Source: Aliikangiella coralliicola
GTDB taxonomy: Bacteria; Pseudomonadota; Gammaproteobacteria; Enterobacterales; Kangiellaceae
Reading direction: 5' to 3'
Assembly (NCBI RefSeq): GCF_007004725.1
Contig: NZ_ML660160.1
Location: forward strand, 62,001-126,000
DNA: 64,000 nt
Shown here: in pieces, positions 8,438-16,333 of the stretch
Layout of the letters: each line of letters starts with the position of its first letter
Position numbering within the stretch: the first letter of the stretch is position 1
Notes under the pieces: generated by a model
What the model saw: the letters and a program-made list of their open reading frames with translations, nothing else
Told to the model about the DNA's origin: nothing
Databases searched by the model: none
Position numbers and translations under genes: made by a program

Positions 8438-10191
8438 TGGTTTGCTCCATATTCTTGATAGAGAACCTGTATGCCGACTCTTCGTTGACGTTCTAAAGGA
8501 ACTTTTTCAAGATCCTTTACCCCTAAGCCCCAGCTAATAATTAGCTCATTTTCAATACCGTTGGCTTGAAGTATTGATTTAATTAAGTTTGCTCGTTGTT
8601 CGCTCAAAATTTGATTTGCTTCGTTTGTTCCTTTTCCATCAGCATAGCCTGAGACGGTAATTTGTAAAACACTTAGTTGAGATTTTTGTTGAAGGTTAAC
8701 GAGTGACTTCAAATCAACGATTGTTTGCTCAAGGTGTTTTCGACTCGATTCTTTGAGTTGTGTTGTTGCGGATTCAAAGTAAAAAAACTGATTGTTAATA
8801 TCGTTGACTAGTGCTCGGAATTGCCTTTGATAGGCGAGTTGTTCAGGCTCAGGCTCAAGAATGACTAGATTGTCCGTGGTAATTTGATCGAAGAGCGCGG
8901 TGGCCATAGGGTCTTGTTTTAGCTGTTGTAGATTTTCAGGCGTTGTTTTTCCTGTCACACTTAATATCCGATTATTGTCAATGAATTCAAATTTTAGATC
9001 GAGTCCATATTTTTGCGTCAGAGTCGGAAGAAAATAATTAGGGTTTTCAATTGCAGCAACTTTTTCGATGATCTTGACCTTTATTTCTGGTGCAGTCATT
9101 CTGGCTTTCATATCCTCAACTGAAATTGCCGAAGGCGATCGTAAGGTGTTAACAACTAACTGGTTATCTGAAATTCGATAGCCGAGTAGCTGATAGCCCG
9201 GCTCTTGCTCAACTTCTGAAATAAACTGTTCAACCGTTCTTACTTGCTGCCAGTGCTGGTAACCAAAAAATAATGCGACCAGGGTTGCCGCTGATACCAG
9301 GCTAATAGCTAGCCAGGGTTTTTGCGGCGCTTTAACTTTCTTCTTTTGCATCAGAGCGCCGGTCAATGTCGAGTGACATTCTTCAAAAGGCGTTATATCA
9401 CCATCAAAATGCTCCAGCTGGGAAGCATATCTTGTATGGATGTTTTCGATGAGTTCAATAATGCGCTGCTTCACTTCGCTAGTTATAGCACCTCGCACTG
9501 CGAAAGCTAAAATTGCAAAGGGCCCAGATTCAATGAGTAAAGTGAGCTCGCCGAATTGAATAACATTGAGTGAATCTGACTCCTGATTAAAAGAATCCGA
9601 AGCAAAATCTGTTATTGCTGTCAGCATTGAAGACACAAGGTCAGGATCTTGATAGCTGACTCCCTCTGCGCTACAGGACTGAAGTAGCAGACTAGTTTCT
9701 CTATGAATCAAAAATATTTGTTCAACGCGATACTGAATGGTTTGCAAAATCGCATACTGCGCGTAGGGAACACCCAAACGCCAGGCTTTTATTCGCCAGA
9801 TTAACGCTTGGGCAGTGAGACTTTGCTGTAGTAAATGATTTAAAGAGTGCATCATATCTGCCAGTGCACTCGCGACGGCTTTGCGAACCGCTGGACCTAT
9901 AATGGGGAATATAACATTGGTAATACGCGAAGGGTTGTTCTTGATGGAAGTATCGATTGCAGATTCTATTACCGGGGACATCTCCGATGCGAGTGACTGG
10001 TCTTTTGAATTTCGTTCGTGGAAAGCTTCGCTCAGAACATTGGCTACCCGTTGAATATCGCCCTGGGTAATTCGATGACGAATAACCTGTTCATATTCGT
10101 CTCCAAGCAGCAAAGTGCGAAGACGTTGGTATTCATCGGTATCCTCGCGACCATTGTCGATTTTCTTTGCCGCAGATTGTCTTTCAACCAT
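8434..10191 (-). CDS. Transmembrane OmpA/MotB-like protein with large cytoplasmic domain
   Basis: A 585-aa protein. Residues 1-290 are predicted cytoplasmic. They contain an ordered conserved block (FPIIGPAVRKAV, WRIKAWRLGVPYAQ, then VEQIFLIHRETSLLLQ near 160 and DPDLVSSMLTAITDF near 180), followed by a beta/alpha region ending IHTRYASQLEHFDGDI. That last region looks like a roadblock/longin-type domain, a fold that in other systems binds small GTPases; this is pattern-level inference. A single membrane segment lies at about 292-312, then a BON-like stretch (about 320-440) and a C-terminal OmpA peptidoglycan-binding domain (about 447-585, SGYADGKGTNEANQILSEQRA). It is coupled to the GTPase by an ATGA overlap and follows the coiled-coil gene by two bases. 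Confidence 0.85.
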   Translation of the reverse strand: MVERQSAAKKIDNGREDTDEYQRLRTLLLGDEYEQVIRHRITQGDIQRVANVLSEAFHERNSKDQSLASEMSPVIESAIDTSIKNNPSRITNVIFPIIGPAVRKAVASALADMMHSLNHLLQQSLTAQALIWRIKAWRLGVPYAQYAILQTIQYRVEQIFLIHRETSLLLQSCSAEGVSYQDPDLVSSMLTAITDFASDSFNQESDSLNVIQFGELTLLIESGPFAILAFAVRGAITSEVKQRIIELIENIHTRYASQLEHFDGDITPFEECHSTLTGALMQKKKVKAPQKPWLAISLVSAATLVALFFGYQHWQQVRTVEQFISEVEQEPGYQLLGYRISDNQLVVNTLRSPSAISVEDMKARMTAPEIKVKIIEKVAAIENPNYFLPTLTQKYGLDLKFEFIDNNRILSVTGKTTPENLQQLKQDPMATALFDQITTDNLVILEPEPEQLAYQRQFRALVNDINNQFFYFESATTQLKESSRKHLEQTIVDLKSLVNLQQKSQLSVLQITVSGYADGKGTNEANQILSEQRANLIKSILQANGIENELIISWGLGVKDLEKVPLERQRRVGIQVLYQEYGANQ

Positions 10192-10193
10192 GG

Positions 10194-10760
10194 TTAGACC
10201 TGGCTTTGATTGAGATTCACGGCCATACTTTCGAGCATTGTTGCTAAGGTTTTGCGATCAGCTTTATTATTACTGAGCTCTTTAGATTTTTTATCAATTT
10301 TATCTGACAGTTTTTTCACTTCTTTATCTATCGAGCGGTAAATCGCTTTTGAAGCGCTGTTTAGTTCGCTCTGTGCATCGCCGAATCCATTTTCGGTTAG
10401 TTGTTGAAACTCATTAAGAGATTTCGTTAGGGCGCTGAGTTTTTCTTCAAGAATACTTTCCTGACTAACATGTTCAAGGCGATTGTTTTCCATCAGATCA
10501 TTAATTTGATCGGCTGTGGCTTGTATCTTTTTGTTAATTTGTTCGGTTTTTTTCTTAACTAACGATTCAAGATTATCTAATCTGCGGCTAAGTTGTTTGT
10601 GTTGGTCATTGATGGAAGATTCAAGTTGAGCGACTTGTTCACCAAAAAGAAGATCTCGAATGGCCAATAATTTTTCTTCTGGACCATTTTGTGTTTTTTT
10701 TCTTTTGCTTGACCCGGCCGTCGTTTTTGTTGCGGCCGCTTTTGTTGCTTGCTTACTCAT
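10194..10760 (-). CDS. Coiled-coil partner protein, first gene of GTPase operon
   Basis: A 188-aa protein with a basic Thr/Ala/Lys-rich N-terminus and then a long predicted coiled coil from about residue 30 to the end. There is no signal peptide or membrane segment. Near residues 34-50 it carries IRDLLFGEQVAQLES, which resembles LRTLLLGDEYEQV near the start of the OmpA-like protein encoded two bases downstream; a shared docking motif is possible. It is probably the first gene of the four-gene operon ending with the c-di-GMP enzyme. The promoter should lie in the roughly 300 bases upstream (10761-11059), where I see no other gene. Confidence 0.8.
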   Translation of the reverse strand: MSKQATKAAATKTTAGSSKRKKTQNGPEEKLLAIRDLLFGEQVAQLESSINDQHKQLSRRLDNLESLVKKKTEQINKKIQATADQINDLMENNRLEHVSQESILEEKLSALTKSLNEFQQLTENGFGDAQSELNSASKAIYRSIDKEVKKLSDKIDKKSKELSNNKADRKTLATMLESMAVNLNQSQV

Positions 10761-11059
10761 CCTTATCCCAGTCCTTTTTTGCTTTGGTGGCTCTAAAAGC
10801 CCTAATCAAAAGCTTATGGTCTAAATCAATAACGATTGTGATTTGTCAGGTTGTTATTGAGATACCTTCGCTGTCGATACGCTCCATTGATTAATGTAGT
10901 CCATTTATTCATATAAATCCAGTAGTTAGCGTAACTGACTCTGGGTGTATTAATTTAAGAAATAATGCATTTAAGAGGTAGGATCCTTGTCTCTGGCTCG
11001 ATCATTTTAATTTGGAAATAGTTTGTTGAATTTGTCGGTGTATTGGTGAATAAACTGAG

Positions 11060-11695
11060 CTAACCAGCTTTGCGAAATGTCAGGTTAATTCTCTGCTGAA
11101 GGGATGGATTTTGGTTATCTGGTTTAATCGTCTTAACGCCGTGATATATGAGTCGGGATTTACCGCCCCACACCATCACATCGCCATCGTGCAGTTGATA
11201 ATTAAAAGGTTTTCCTTCGCGCTTTTTACCAAATATTTGAAAGACGGCGGGCAGCCCGATTGAAACTGAAACGATGGGCCAGGAGAAATCTTTTTCATTT
11301 TTGTCCTGGTGTGCATTTAATTTTGTTCCCAGCTCGTAACAATTAATAAGACAGGCGTCTGGTTTAAAACCTGGATATCCAACTTGTTCCGCTGCACTTG
11401 ATGCGAGCGTTGAGAAAATTTCGGGCATGGCTGGCCAAGGTCCGTTGGTTTGGGGATCTTTACTTAGATAACGATAACCATGAATGTCAGAAACCCATCC
11501 AAATTTCCCGCAATTCGTTAACGGGATACCTGTGTAATGACCAATCGGAGTCATCATTTTGCGGAAAGGTGCTTTCCTGATCACTGACGAAACTGCCTCA
11601 CGTAAAGATCCGGTGTCTGCGAAATCCGCCAACACAAATACTTCGGGATAAATTTCTTCTTGCGGTGATCGCAATTGTGAAAATAAATCACTCAT
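11060..11695 (-). CDS. alkB: AlkB, alpha-ketoglutarate-dependent DNA/RNA demethylase
   Basis: A protein of 211 aa, close to the 216 of E. coli AlkB. The Fe(II) ligands are His129 and Asp131 in NAHQDKNEKD and His185 in LIYHGV. The 2-oxoglutarate-binding arginines are Arg202 and Arg208 in QRINLTFRKAG. The substrate-lid region (GKFGWVSDIHGYRY) is also conserved. AlkB oxidatively removes methyl groups from 1-methyladenine and 3-methylcytosine in single-stranded DNA and RNA. No Ada gene is adjacent, so it is probably transcribed alone rather than in an ada-alkB operon. Confidence 0.96.
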   Translation of the reverse strand: MSDLFSQLRSPQEEIYPEVFVLADFADTGSLREAVSSVIRKAPFRKMMTPIGHYTGIPLTNCGKFGWVSDIHGYRYLSKDPQTNGPWPAMPEIFSTLASSAAEQVGYPGFKPDACLINCYELGTKLNAHQDKNEKDFSWPIVSVSIGLPAVFQIFGKKREGKPFNYQLHDGDVMVWGGKSRLIYHGVKTIKPDNQNPSLQQRINLTFRKAG

Positions 11696-11814
11696 TTTGT
11701 TTTAGTTTTTTCCTTTCCAGTTTGATGAACTGTTTGTAACTATGTGGTTTCCCACTAGTGATTCAAAGTCATAATTTATTGGCCCTCAAGTTTGTCATTT
11801 GTCCCAAACTCAGG

Positions 11815-12966
11815 TTATTTAATAAATTGGACCGCATAAATCGGCGGTAAATTACTCGACAGACATTGCCAGTTATCGCCTTGATCGTCGGACAGCCATA
11901 GATTTCCCGTGGTTGAACCCATTAGCAATTGGTTGCCCGTTGTATCGATGTCGAGTCCATGGCGAAACACTAAATCATAAGCATTAACCTGCGGCAAACC
12001 GTTGGTTAAAGCTTCAAAAGTTTCTCCGCCGTCTCGGGTACGAGTAACTACCAGTTGATTATCGACGGGAACACGACACTCATCCTTCACTGCAGGAACA
12101 AACCAGGCTGTATTTCCATCGTCGGGATGAACGGCGACAGTAAAGCCAAATACCGATGGCTTTACTTCAGTAATTTCCTGCCAGTTTTCTGCGTTGTCAG
12201 TTGAGCGAAAAATGCCGTTGTGGTGTTGCGTCCATAAAAATTCCGGTGAACTTTGACATTGAACCACCAGATGTGGGTCTTGAATACTGGGCTCAAACTG
12301 TTGTTCCGGTGGCATATAGGCGGCTCGCATACCCTTTGATTTAGTGGCCCAGGATTTTCCAGAATCCTGAGTTTCCCAAACGCCTGCGCAAGAAACGGCT
12401 ATTTTGACTTGTTGTGGATCGGTGGGGTGAACGCAGATAGAGTGAATTCCCGCTTGATCAAAGCCACCACCAAACCACCCTTGTTCTTGCTTGTATTGCC
12501 ACAATGACTCATTAAATTGCCAGCTTTCCCCACCGTCTTCAGATAGAAATAATCCACCAGGGATAGTTCCGGCCCATAGCGCTTTGGGGTTGTCTGAATT
12601 TGCATAAGCGAGGGACCAGATCAGTTCCAGACTATCTCCTTTGGCAGTCTCTCCTTTAGCTGTCTCACCGGTTGCTTCATCAGAAGATTCAGTGTCCTCG
12701 GTCTCTGTTTGAGGATAGCTGGGGGCTGAAACTTCTTGCCAGCTTTCCCCAAAATTGTCAGAGCGGTGTAGTTTTACGCCAAAATGACCGTGATCCAGGG
12801 CTGCGTACCAATGGGAGTGAGTCGCAGAACTTAGTACCATTGAAACTGGAACACCAATAAAGTCGACCAAATGTATCTGTTTATTGTTATCCAATCTGAA
12901 TAGCCCTTTGCGAGTGGCAATTAATGCAAGGGTGTCATTAGATGCTGTTGATGATGGGTTATTCAT
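11815..12966 (-). CDS. BNR/Asp-box repeat beta-propeller protein (exo-alpha-sialidase-like)
   Basis: A 383-aa protein built from repeated blades with Asp-box motifs (SxDxGxxW: SEDGGESW, TQDSGKSW, STDNAENW, SDDQGDNW). It resembles the sialidase-like or photosystem II stability factor-like propellers. There is no signal peptide, so it is probably cytoplasmic. A short imperfect repeat (TGETAKGETAKGD near 96-108) interrupts one blade and may be a recent local duplication. A strong AGGAGAGG precedes the ATG. It lies 65 bases downstream of a small ThiS/MoaD-like gene on the same strand. The two are often neighbours in bacteria, though their shared function is not known to me. Confidence 0.85.
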   Translation of the reverse strand: MNNPSSTASNDTLALIATRKGLFRLDNNKQIHLVDFIGVPVSMVLSSATHSHWYAALDHGHFGVKLHRSDNFGESWQEVSAPSYPQTETEDTESSDEATGETAKGETAKGDSLELIWSLAYANSDNPKALWAGTIPGGLFLSEDGGESWQFNESLWQYKQEQGWFGGGFDQAGIHSICVHPTDPQQVKIAVSCAGVWETQDSGKSWATKSKGMRAAYMPPEQQFEPSIQDPHLVVQCQSSPEFLWTQHHNGIFRSTDNAENWQEITEVKPSVFGFTVAVHPDDGNTAWFVPAVKDECRVPVDNQLVVTRTRDGGETFEALTNGLPQVNAYDLVFRHGLDIDTTGNQLLMGSTTGNLWLSDDQGDNWQCLSSNLPPIYAVQFIK

Positions 12967-13031
12967 TTGGCCTCTCCTGTTAATTAATTTTGATTATTCA
13001 ACGAGACAATATCCACAGTGAGCCTCGCTCA

Positions 13032-13301
13032 TCATCCACCGGACAATGCTTGAAGAACATAGACTTCAGAATCTGGTTTCACTAAATCGGTTAAATTGAC
13101 ACGATCTTCTACGAAAACATTATCAACTGACACTAAAATGTGTTTTCTCAGCCTTCTTTGATCGTCAAGAATATAGCAGCCGAGTTGTGGAAACTGCTCA
13201 AACACTTGATCCAGTGTTTCTCTTACAGTAGCACCATTGACTAATTGTGGTGGGCAGTCAATATGGCGTTTCAGGTTATCGGTGAAAATGACTTTGGGCA
13301 T
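13032..13301 (-). CDS. MoaD/ThiS-family ubiquitin-like protein
   Basis: An 89-aa beta-grasp protein ending in the diagnostic diglycine (VLQALSGG). That tail is normally adenylated and thiocarboxylated, so that the protein acts as a sulfur carrier or protein modifier. The fold pattern is visible in VRETLDQVFEQFPQLGCYILDD and the two beta strands around HILVSVDNVFVED. No moeB, thiF, moaE or thiG gene is in the window, so an activating enzyme would have to come from elsewhere. It is followed by the BNR-propeller gene, its probable operon partner. A classical molybdopterin or thiamine role is not supported by the neighbours. Confidence 0.85.
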   Translation of the reverse strand: MPKVIFTDNLKRHIDCPPQLVNGATVRETLDQVFEQFPQLGCYILDDQRRLRKHILVSVDNVFVEDRVNLTDLVKPDSEVYVLQALSGG

Positions 13302-13497
13302 CGCTGGCTTTTACCTTTATCCAAAACCAGTATCCTAATCCCGCATCGACAATGCATAGGATCTTGTATACCGATTTTACTCTTAAGATGAATAAGTCAG
13401 TTAGAGTTTAGATTATCTCGGTTTCCTGTGGCAACTCCAAGCGTATTTATTCAATCGGGATCAAGAATACCTAATGGTGTAGCTGAATTAATATAAA

Positions 13498-14112
13498 ATG
13501 CTTAAAAAAAAGCAAACCCAACAAAGTTTCCTCCGTCATACTCTGTATATGCTAAATGAAGAACAAATCATAAAACAGGCAAAATCGGGAGATTTGCAGG
13601 CTTTTCAGGAGCTTGTGGAGTATTACAGCCACAGGATCTATTCGGCTGCCTTTCGAATTTTGAACCATAAAGAGCATGCCGAAGACTGTGTTCAAGAAGT
13701 TTTCATCAAGATTTATCACAAAATCGGCAGCTTCAACGAGCAATCTAAATTTAGTACCTGGCTTTATTCGGTCGCAGTTAACACGGCAATTGATTTGCAG
13801 CGAAAACACGCGCGACACAGCCAGCATGAAAGTCCTGACTTAGACCAACTAGAAGCGTCTGACAGGAATACACCAGAAAATGTTGCCTGGCTGGCTAATG
13901 TGAGCCATACAACTCAGCGTGCATTGATGCAGTTAAGTGATGACGTGCGTATTGCATTTGTGCTTCGTCACCATGAAGAACGCAGTATCGAAGAAATCAG
14001 TCAGATCCTTGATGTTAATCCTAACACGGTTAAAAACCGTATCTTTAGAGCGGTTGCGCGGTTAAGGGAGATTTTGCAACCCAAGGTAGGTGATTATGAA
14101 ACAGTGGAATAA
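13498..14112 (+). CDS. ECF-type sigma-70 RNA polymerase sigma factor
   Basis: A 204-aa sigma factor with region 2 at about 35-100 (AEDCVQEVFIKIYHKIGSF, FSTWLYSVAVNTAIDLQRK) and region 4 at about 145-192 (IEEISQILDVNPNTVKNRIFRAVARLRE). Regions 1 and 3 are missing, as expected for an ECF factor. Two starts are possible: the ATG at 13498, or one 17 codons later (MLNEEQIIKQAKSGD) where homology normally begins; neither has a strong ribosome-binding site. The gene overlaps the following membrane protein, a probable anti-sigma factor, and heads an operon with two exported HEAT-repeat proteins. Autoregulation is likely but no promoter motif was assigned. Confidence 0.92.
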   Translation: MLKKKQTQQSFLRHTLYMLNEEQIIKQAKSGDLQAFQELVEYYSHRIYSAAFRILNHKEHAEDCVQEVFIKIYHKIGSFNEQSKFSTWLYSVAVNTAIDLQRKHARHSQHESPDLDQLEASDRNTPENVAWLANVSHTTQRALMQLSDDVRIAFVLRHHEERSIEEISQILDVNPNTVKNRIFRAVARLREILQPKVGDYETVE

Positions 14113-14986
14113 AGAAGATTTAATCCTGTTTTATTACGGAGAATTAGAGCAGGAACAACAGCAAAGTTTGGGAAATGCACTGACTGAGTCAGTTCAATTA
14201 CAGCGGGAATATGCGGAGTTATGTGACTTTTTAGACAATTCAGTGAACCTTGAAGTCACCGAGCCTGATTCAGACCTTAATCATAATATTATGGAGTCCA
14301 TCTATGATATTGCTGACCAGCAAAAAAAGCGCGCTGAAAATCAAACTAAACAGTCTGAAAGGGATAATAGCGAGGCTAATCACAAAGCTGATCACCAATC
14401 TACATTGATGAGCGGCTTTGCTTCCTGGTTAAAACAGATTAAATGGGTTTCTTCCACAGGCTGGACTAACTCCGCCGGTGCTGTCATGGCCACATTGCTG
14501 TTGGTGGTTAGCGTATTTTATCTGGGGCGTATGTCTGTGTCCGGGCCTGATATTTCAGAACAAGTCGCGCAAAACAGCGAAAATACGCAAGCGGAGCAAA
14601 CGTCGAAAAAAATAGCATTTGATCAACAGGCCAGTCGCAGAGTGATGCTTACGAATGTCAGCGCTCATTTAGAAATGAGTGATCGTTTATTCACCCTGGT
14701 GAGTAATGGTAACGGTGATTTGCCAGAACAAATTGAAGAGCGTCAACAAGTGATTGAAGAATTGGTCGCGTTAAATCGACTCTATCGCCGAATTGCAGAA
14801 AAATCTGGAGACAATCAGCTTGCCAGCGTATTGCAGCAAATGGAATCAATTTTACTGGAACTTAATCATATTGAAAAAAGCGCAACATCGAGCGATTGGC
14901 AAAATATTCGCGACCGGGTTGATAACGCTGACCTGCTATTTAAGCTAAGAGTTACCAACAAAAAACTGAATAAAGAAATTATTTGA
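14096..14986 (+). CDS. Probable membrane anti-sigma factor
   Basis: A protein of about 296 aa. The N-terminus (KEDLILFYYGELEQEQQQSLGNAL) has the helical start typical of anti-sigma domains but lacks the zinc-binding His/Cys residues. A single membrane segment lies at about 127-147 (AVMATLLLVVSVFYLGRM), with a periplasmic C-terminal region of about 150 residues predicted as long helices. The start chosen is the ATG at 14096 after AAGGTAGGTGATT; a GTG two codons earlier is also in frame. It overlaps the ECF sigma gene by 17 bases, which indicates translational coupling. The most likely job is to hold the sigma factor at the membrane until a periplasmic signal arrives. Confidence 0.8.
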   Translation: MKQWNKEDLILFYYGELEQEQQQSLGNALTESVQLQREYAELCDFLDNSVNLEVTEPDSDLNHNIMESIYDIADQQKKRAENQTKQSERDNSEANHKADHQSTLMSGFASWLKQIKWVSSTGWTNSAGAVMATLLLVVSVFYLGRMSVSGPDISEQVAQNSENTQAEQTSKKIAFDQQASRRVMLTNVSAHLEMSDRLFTLVSNGNGDLPEQIEERQQVIEELVALNRLYRRIAEKSGDNQLASVLQQMESILLELNHIEKSATSSDWQNIRDRVDNADLLFKLRVTNKKLNKEII

Positions 14987-15070
14987 GTGGCTTTAATTAA
15001 TATAAACATTAAACCAAACCTGACGTAAAAGTTCCTCGTCAAAGTAATGGAAAGAAGAGGAGAATATTGA

Positions 15071-16330
15071 ATGAAACAAAATGATTTTAGAAGTGTGGGA
15101 AACAAGATGAAAGTAAACTGCTTGAAGAAATATAGTCACAATAATGAAGTTAGTGTAACGAAGAAGCTATCGTTGTTTTTAGCGACGGCGTTATTTAGCT
15201 GCAGTGTATTGGCAGCAAGCGCTGATAGACTATATACCAAAGGTCAACAGCAACTTGATAATAAAGAATGGCAAGAGGCACAAAAAACTTTTTCTTCTTT
15301 AGCTAAAGAAGAAAACAAAAAGCAAGATGCCGCTCTTTATTGGCTTGCCTATGCTCAGTTTAAAAACAATCAGAATCGACAGGCATTAAAAACAATAAAG
15401 CGATTAACTAATGAACACCCCAAAAGTCGATGGAAAGATGATGCCGGTGCTTTAAAAATTGAAATCCAGGAAAAAAGTGGAGAAGTTGCAGAAGTTGATA
15501 ATGACGAGTTAAAGCTTTATGCCATTGATTCGCTGATGAACTCATCTTCAGAAAAGGCACCTCAAATTCTTAAAAAAATCCTTAAAGGTAATAGTTCTAA
15601 CAAGATCAAGAAGCGAGCATTATTTGTGCTCAGTCAAACTAACAGACAAGAGTCTTTTGATATTGTCGCTGAGCTGGCGGCCGACAACAGCAATGAAACT
15701 TTGCAGAAGTATGCGGTTGAGACGTTAGGTATTTCCGGATCGAAAAGAGCTTTGTCGTTATTGCAAAATATTTACCCTAAAGTGGAAAGTGATCAGGTTA
15801 AGCGAAAAATACTTCAAAGCTTTATGGTGGCGGGGAGTAGTGACGAACTCGTTGATATCGCAAGAACAGAGCAAGATGCCAAGCTAAAGAGAAGGGCGAT
15901 TAAGCTCATTGGCGTCATGTCAAAGTCTGATGTTTTAATGGATATGTACAAGGACAAAGCATTTGCTGATTATCGAAAACAAATTATTAAGAGTTTATCA
16001 GTTGGCAGAGGTTATCAATCTTTAGTATCAATTGTAAAAACTGAAAAGGACGATGAATTACTGACCTATTCAGTAGAAAAATTAGGACACTTTAACGCCA
16101 AAGAGACTGGAGACATACTTTCCAATCTTTATACCCAGCGCGATAGTGCAGCGGTAAAGAAAGGTATCATTAAGGCATTGTTTATCCAGTCAAATGCCAA
16201 AGGACTTATCAATGTGATAAAAGTCGAAAAAGATCCAGATTTGAAGCGCCGAGCGCTAAAAAAACTATCAGTAATGGATTCCGATGATGCGATTGATTAT
16301 TTTACCAAGATTTTAGACAACGAGGATTAA
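15071..16330 (+). CDS. Exported TPR/HEAT-repeat protein
   Basis: A 419-aa protein. A hydrophobic segment preceded by lysines (KKLSLFLATALFSCSVLAASA, residues about 31-51) looks like a signal peptide, but the n-region is long. A start at 15107 would shorten it; the ATG at 15071 has the better ribosome-binding site (AGAGGAG). The mature protein begins with a TPR-like pair (LYTKGQQQLDNKEWQEAQKTF), then about eight HEAT-type helical repeats of 30-35 residues (KKRALFVLSQ, LKRRAIKLIGVM, VKKGIIKALFI, LKRRALKKLSVMD). No enzymatic motif is visible; such arrays bind proteins. It lies between the anti-sigma gene and a second HEAT protein, four bases from the latter. Confidence 0.82.
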   Translation: MKQNDFRSVGNKMKVNCLKKYSHNNEVSVTKKLSLFLATALFSCSVLAASADRLYTKGQQQLDNKEWQEAQKTFSSLAKEENKKQDAALYWLAYAQFKNNQNRQALKTIKRLTNEHPKSRWKDDAGALKIEIQEKSGEVAEVDNDELKLYAIDSLMNSSSEKAPQILKKILKGNSSNKIKKRALFVLSQTNRQESFDIVAELAADNSNETLQKYAVETLGISGSKRALSLLQNIYPKVESDQVKRKILQSFMVAGSSDELVDIARTEQDAKLKRRAIKLIGVMSKSDVLMDMYKDKAFADYRKQIIKSLSVGRGYQSLVSIVKTEKDDELLTYSVEKLGHFNAKETGDILSNLYTQRDSAAVKKGIIKALFIQSNAKGLINVIKVEKDPDLKRRALKKLSVMDSDDAIDYFTKILDNED

Positions 16331-16333
16331 ATC

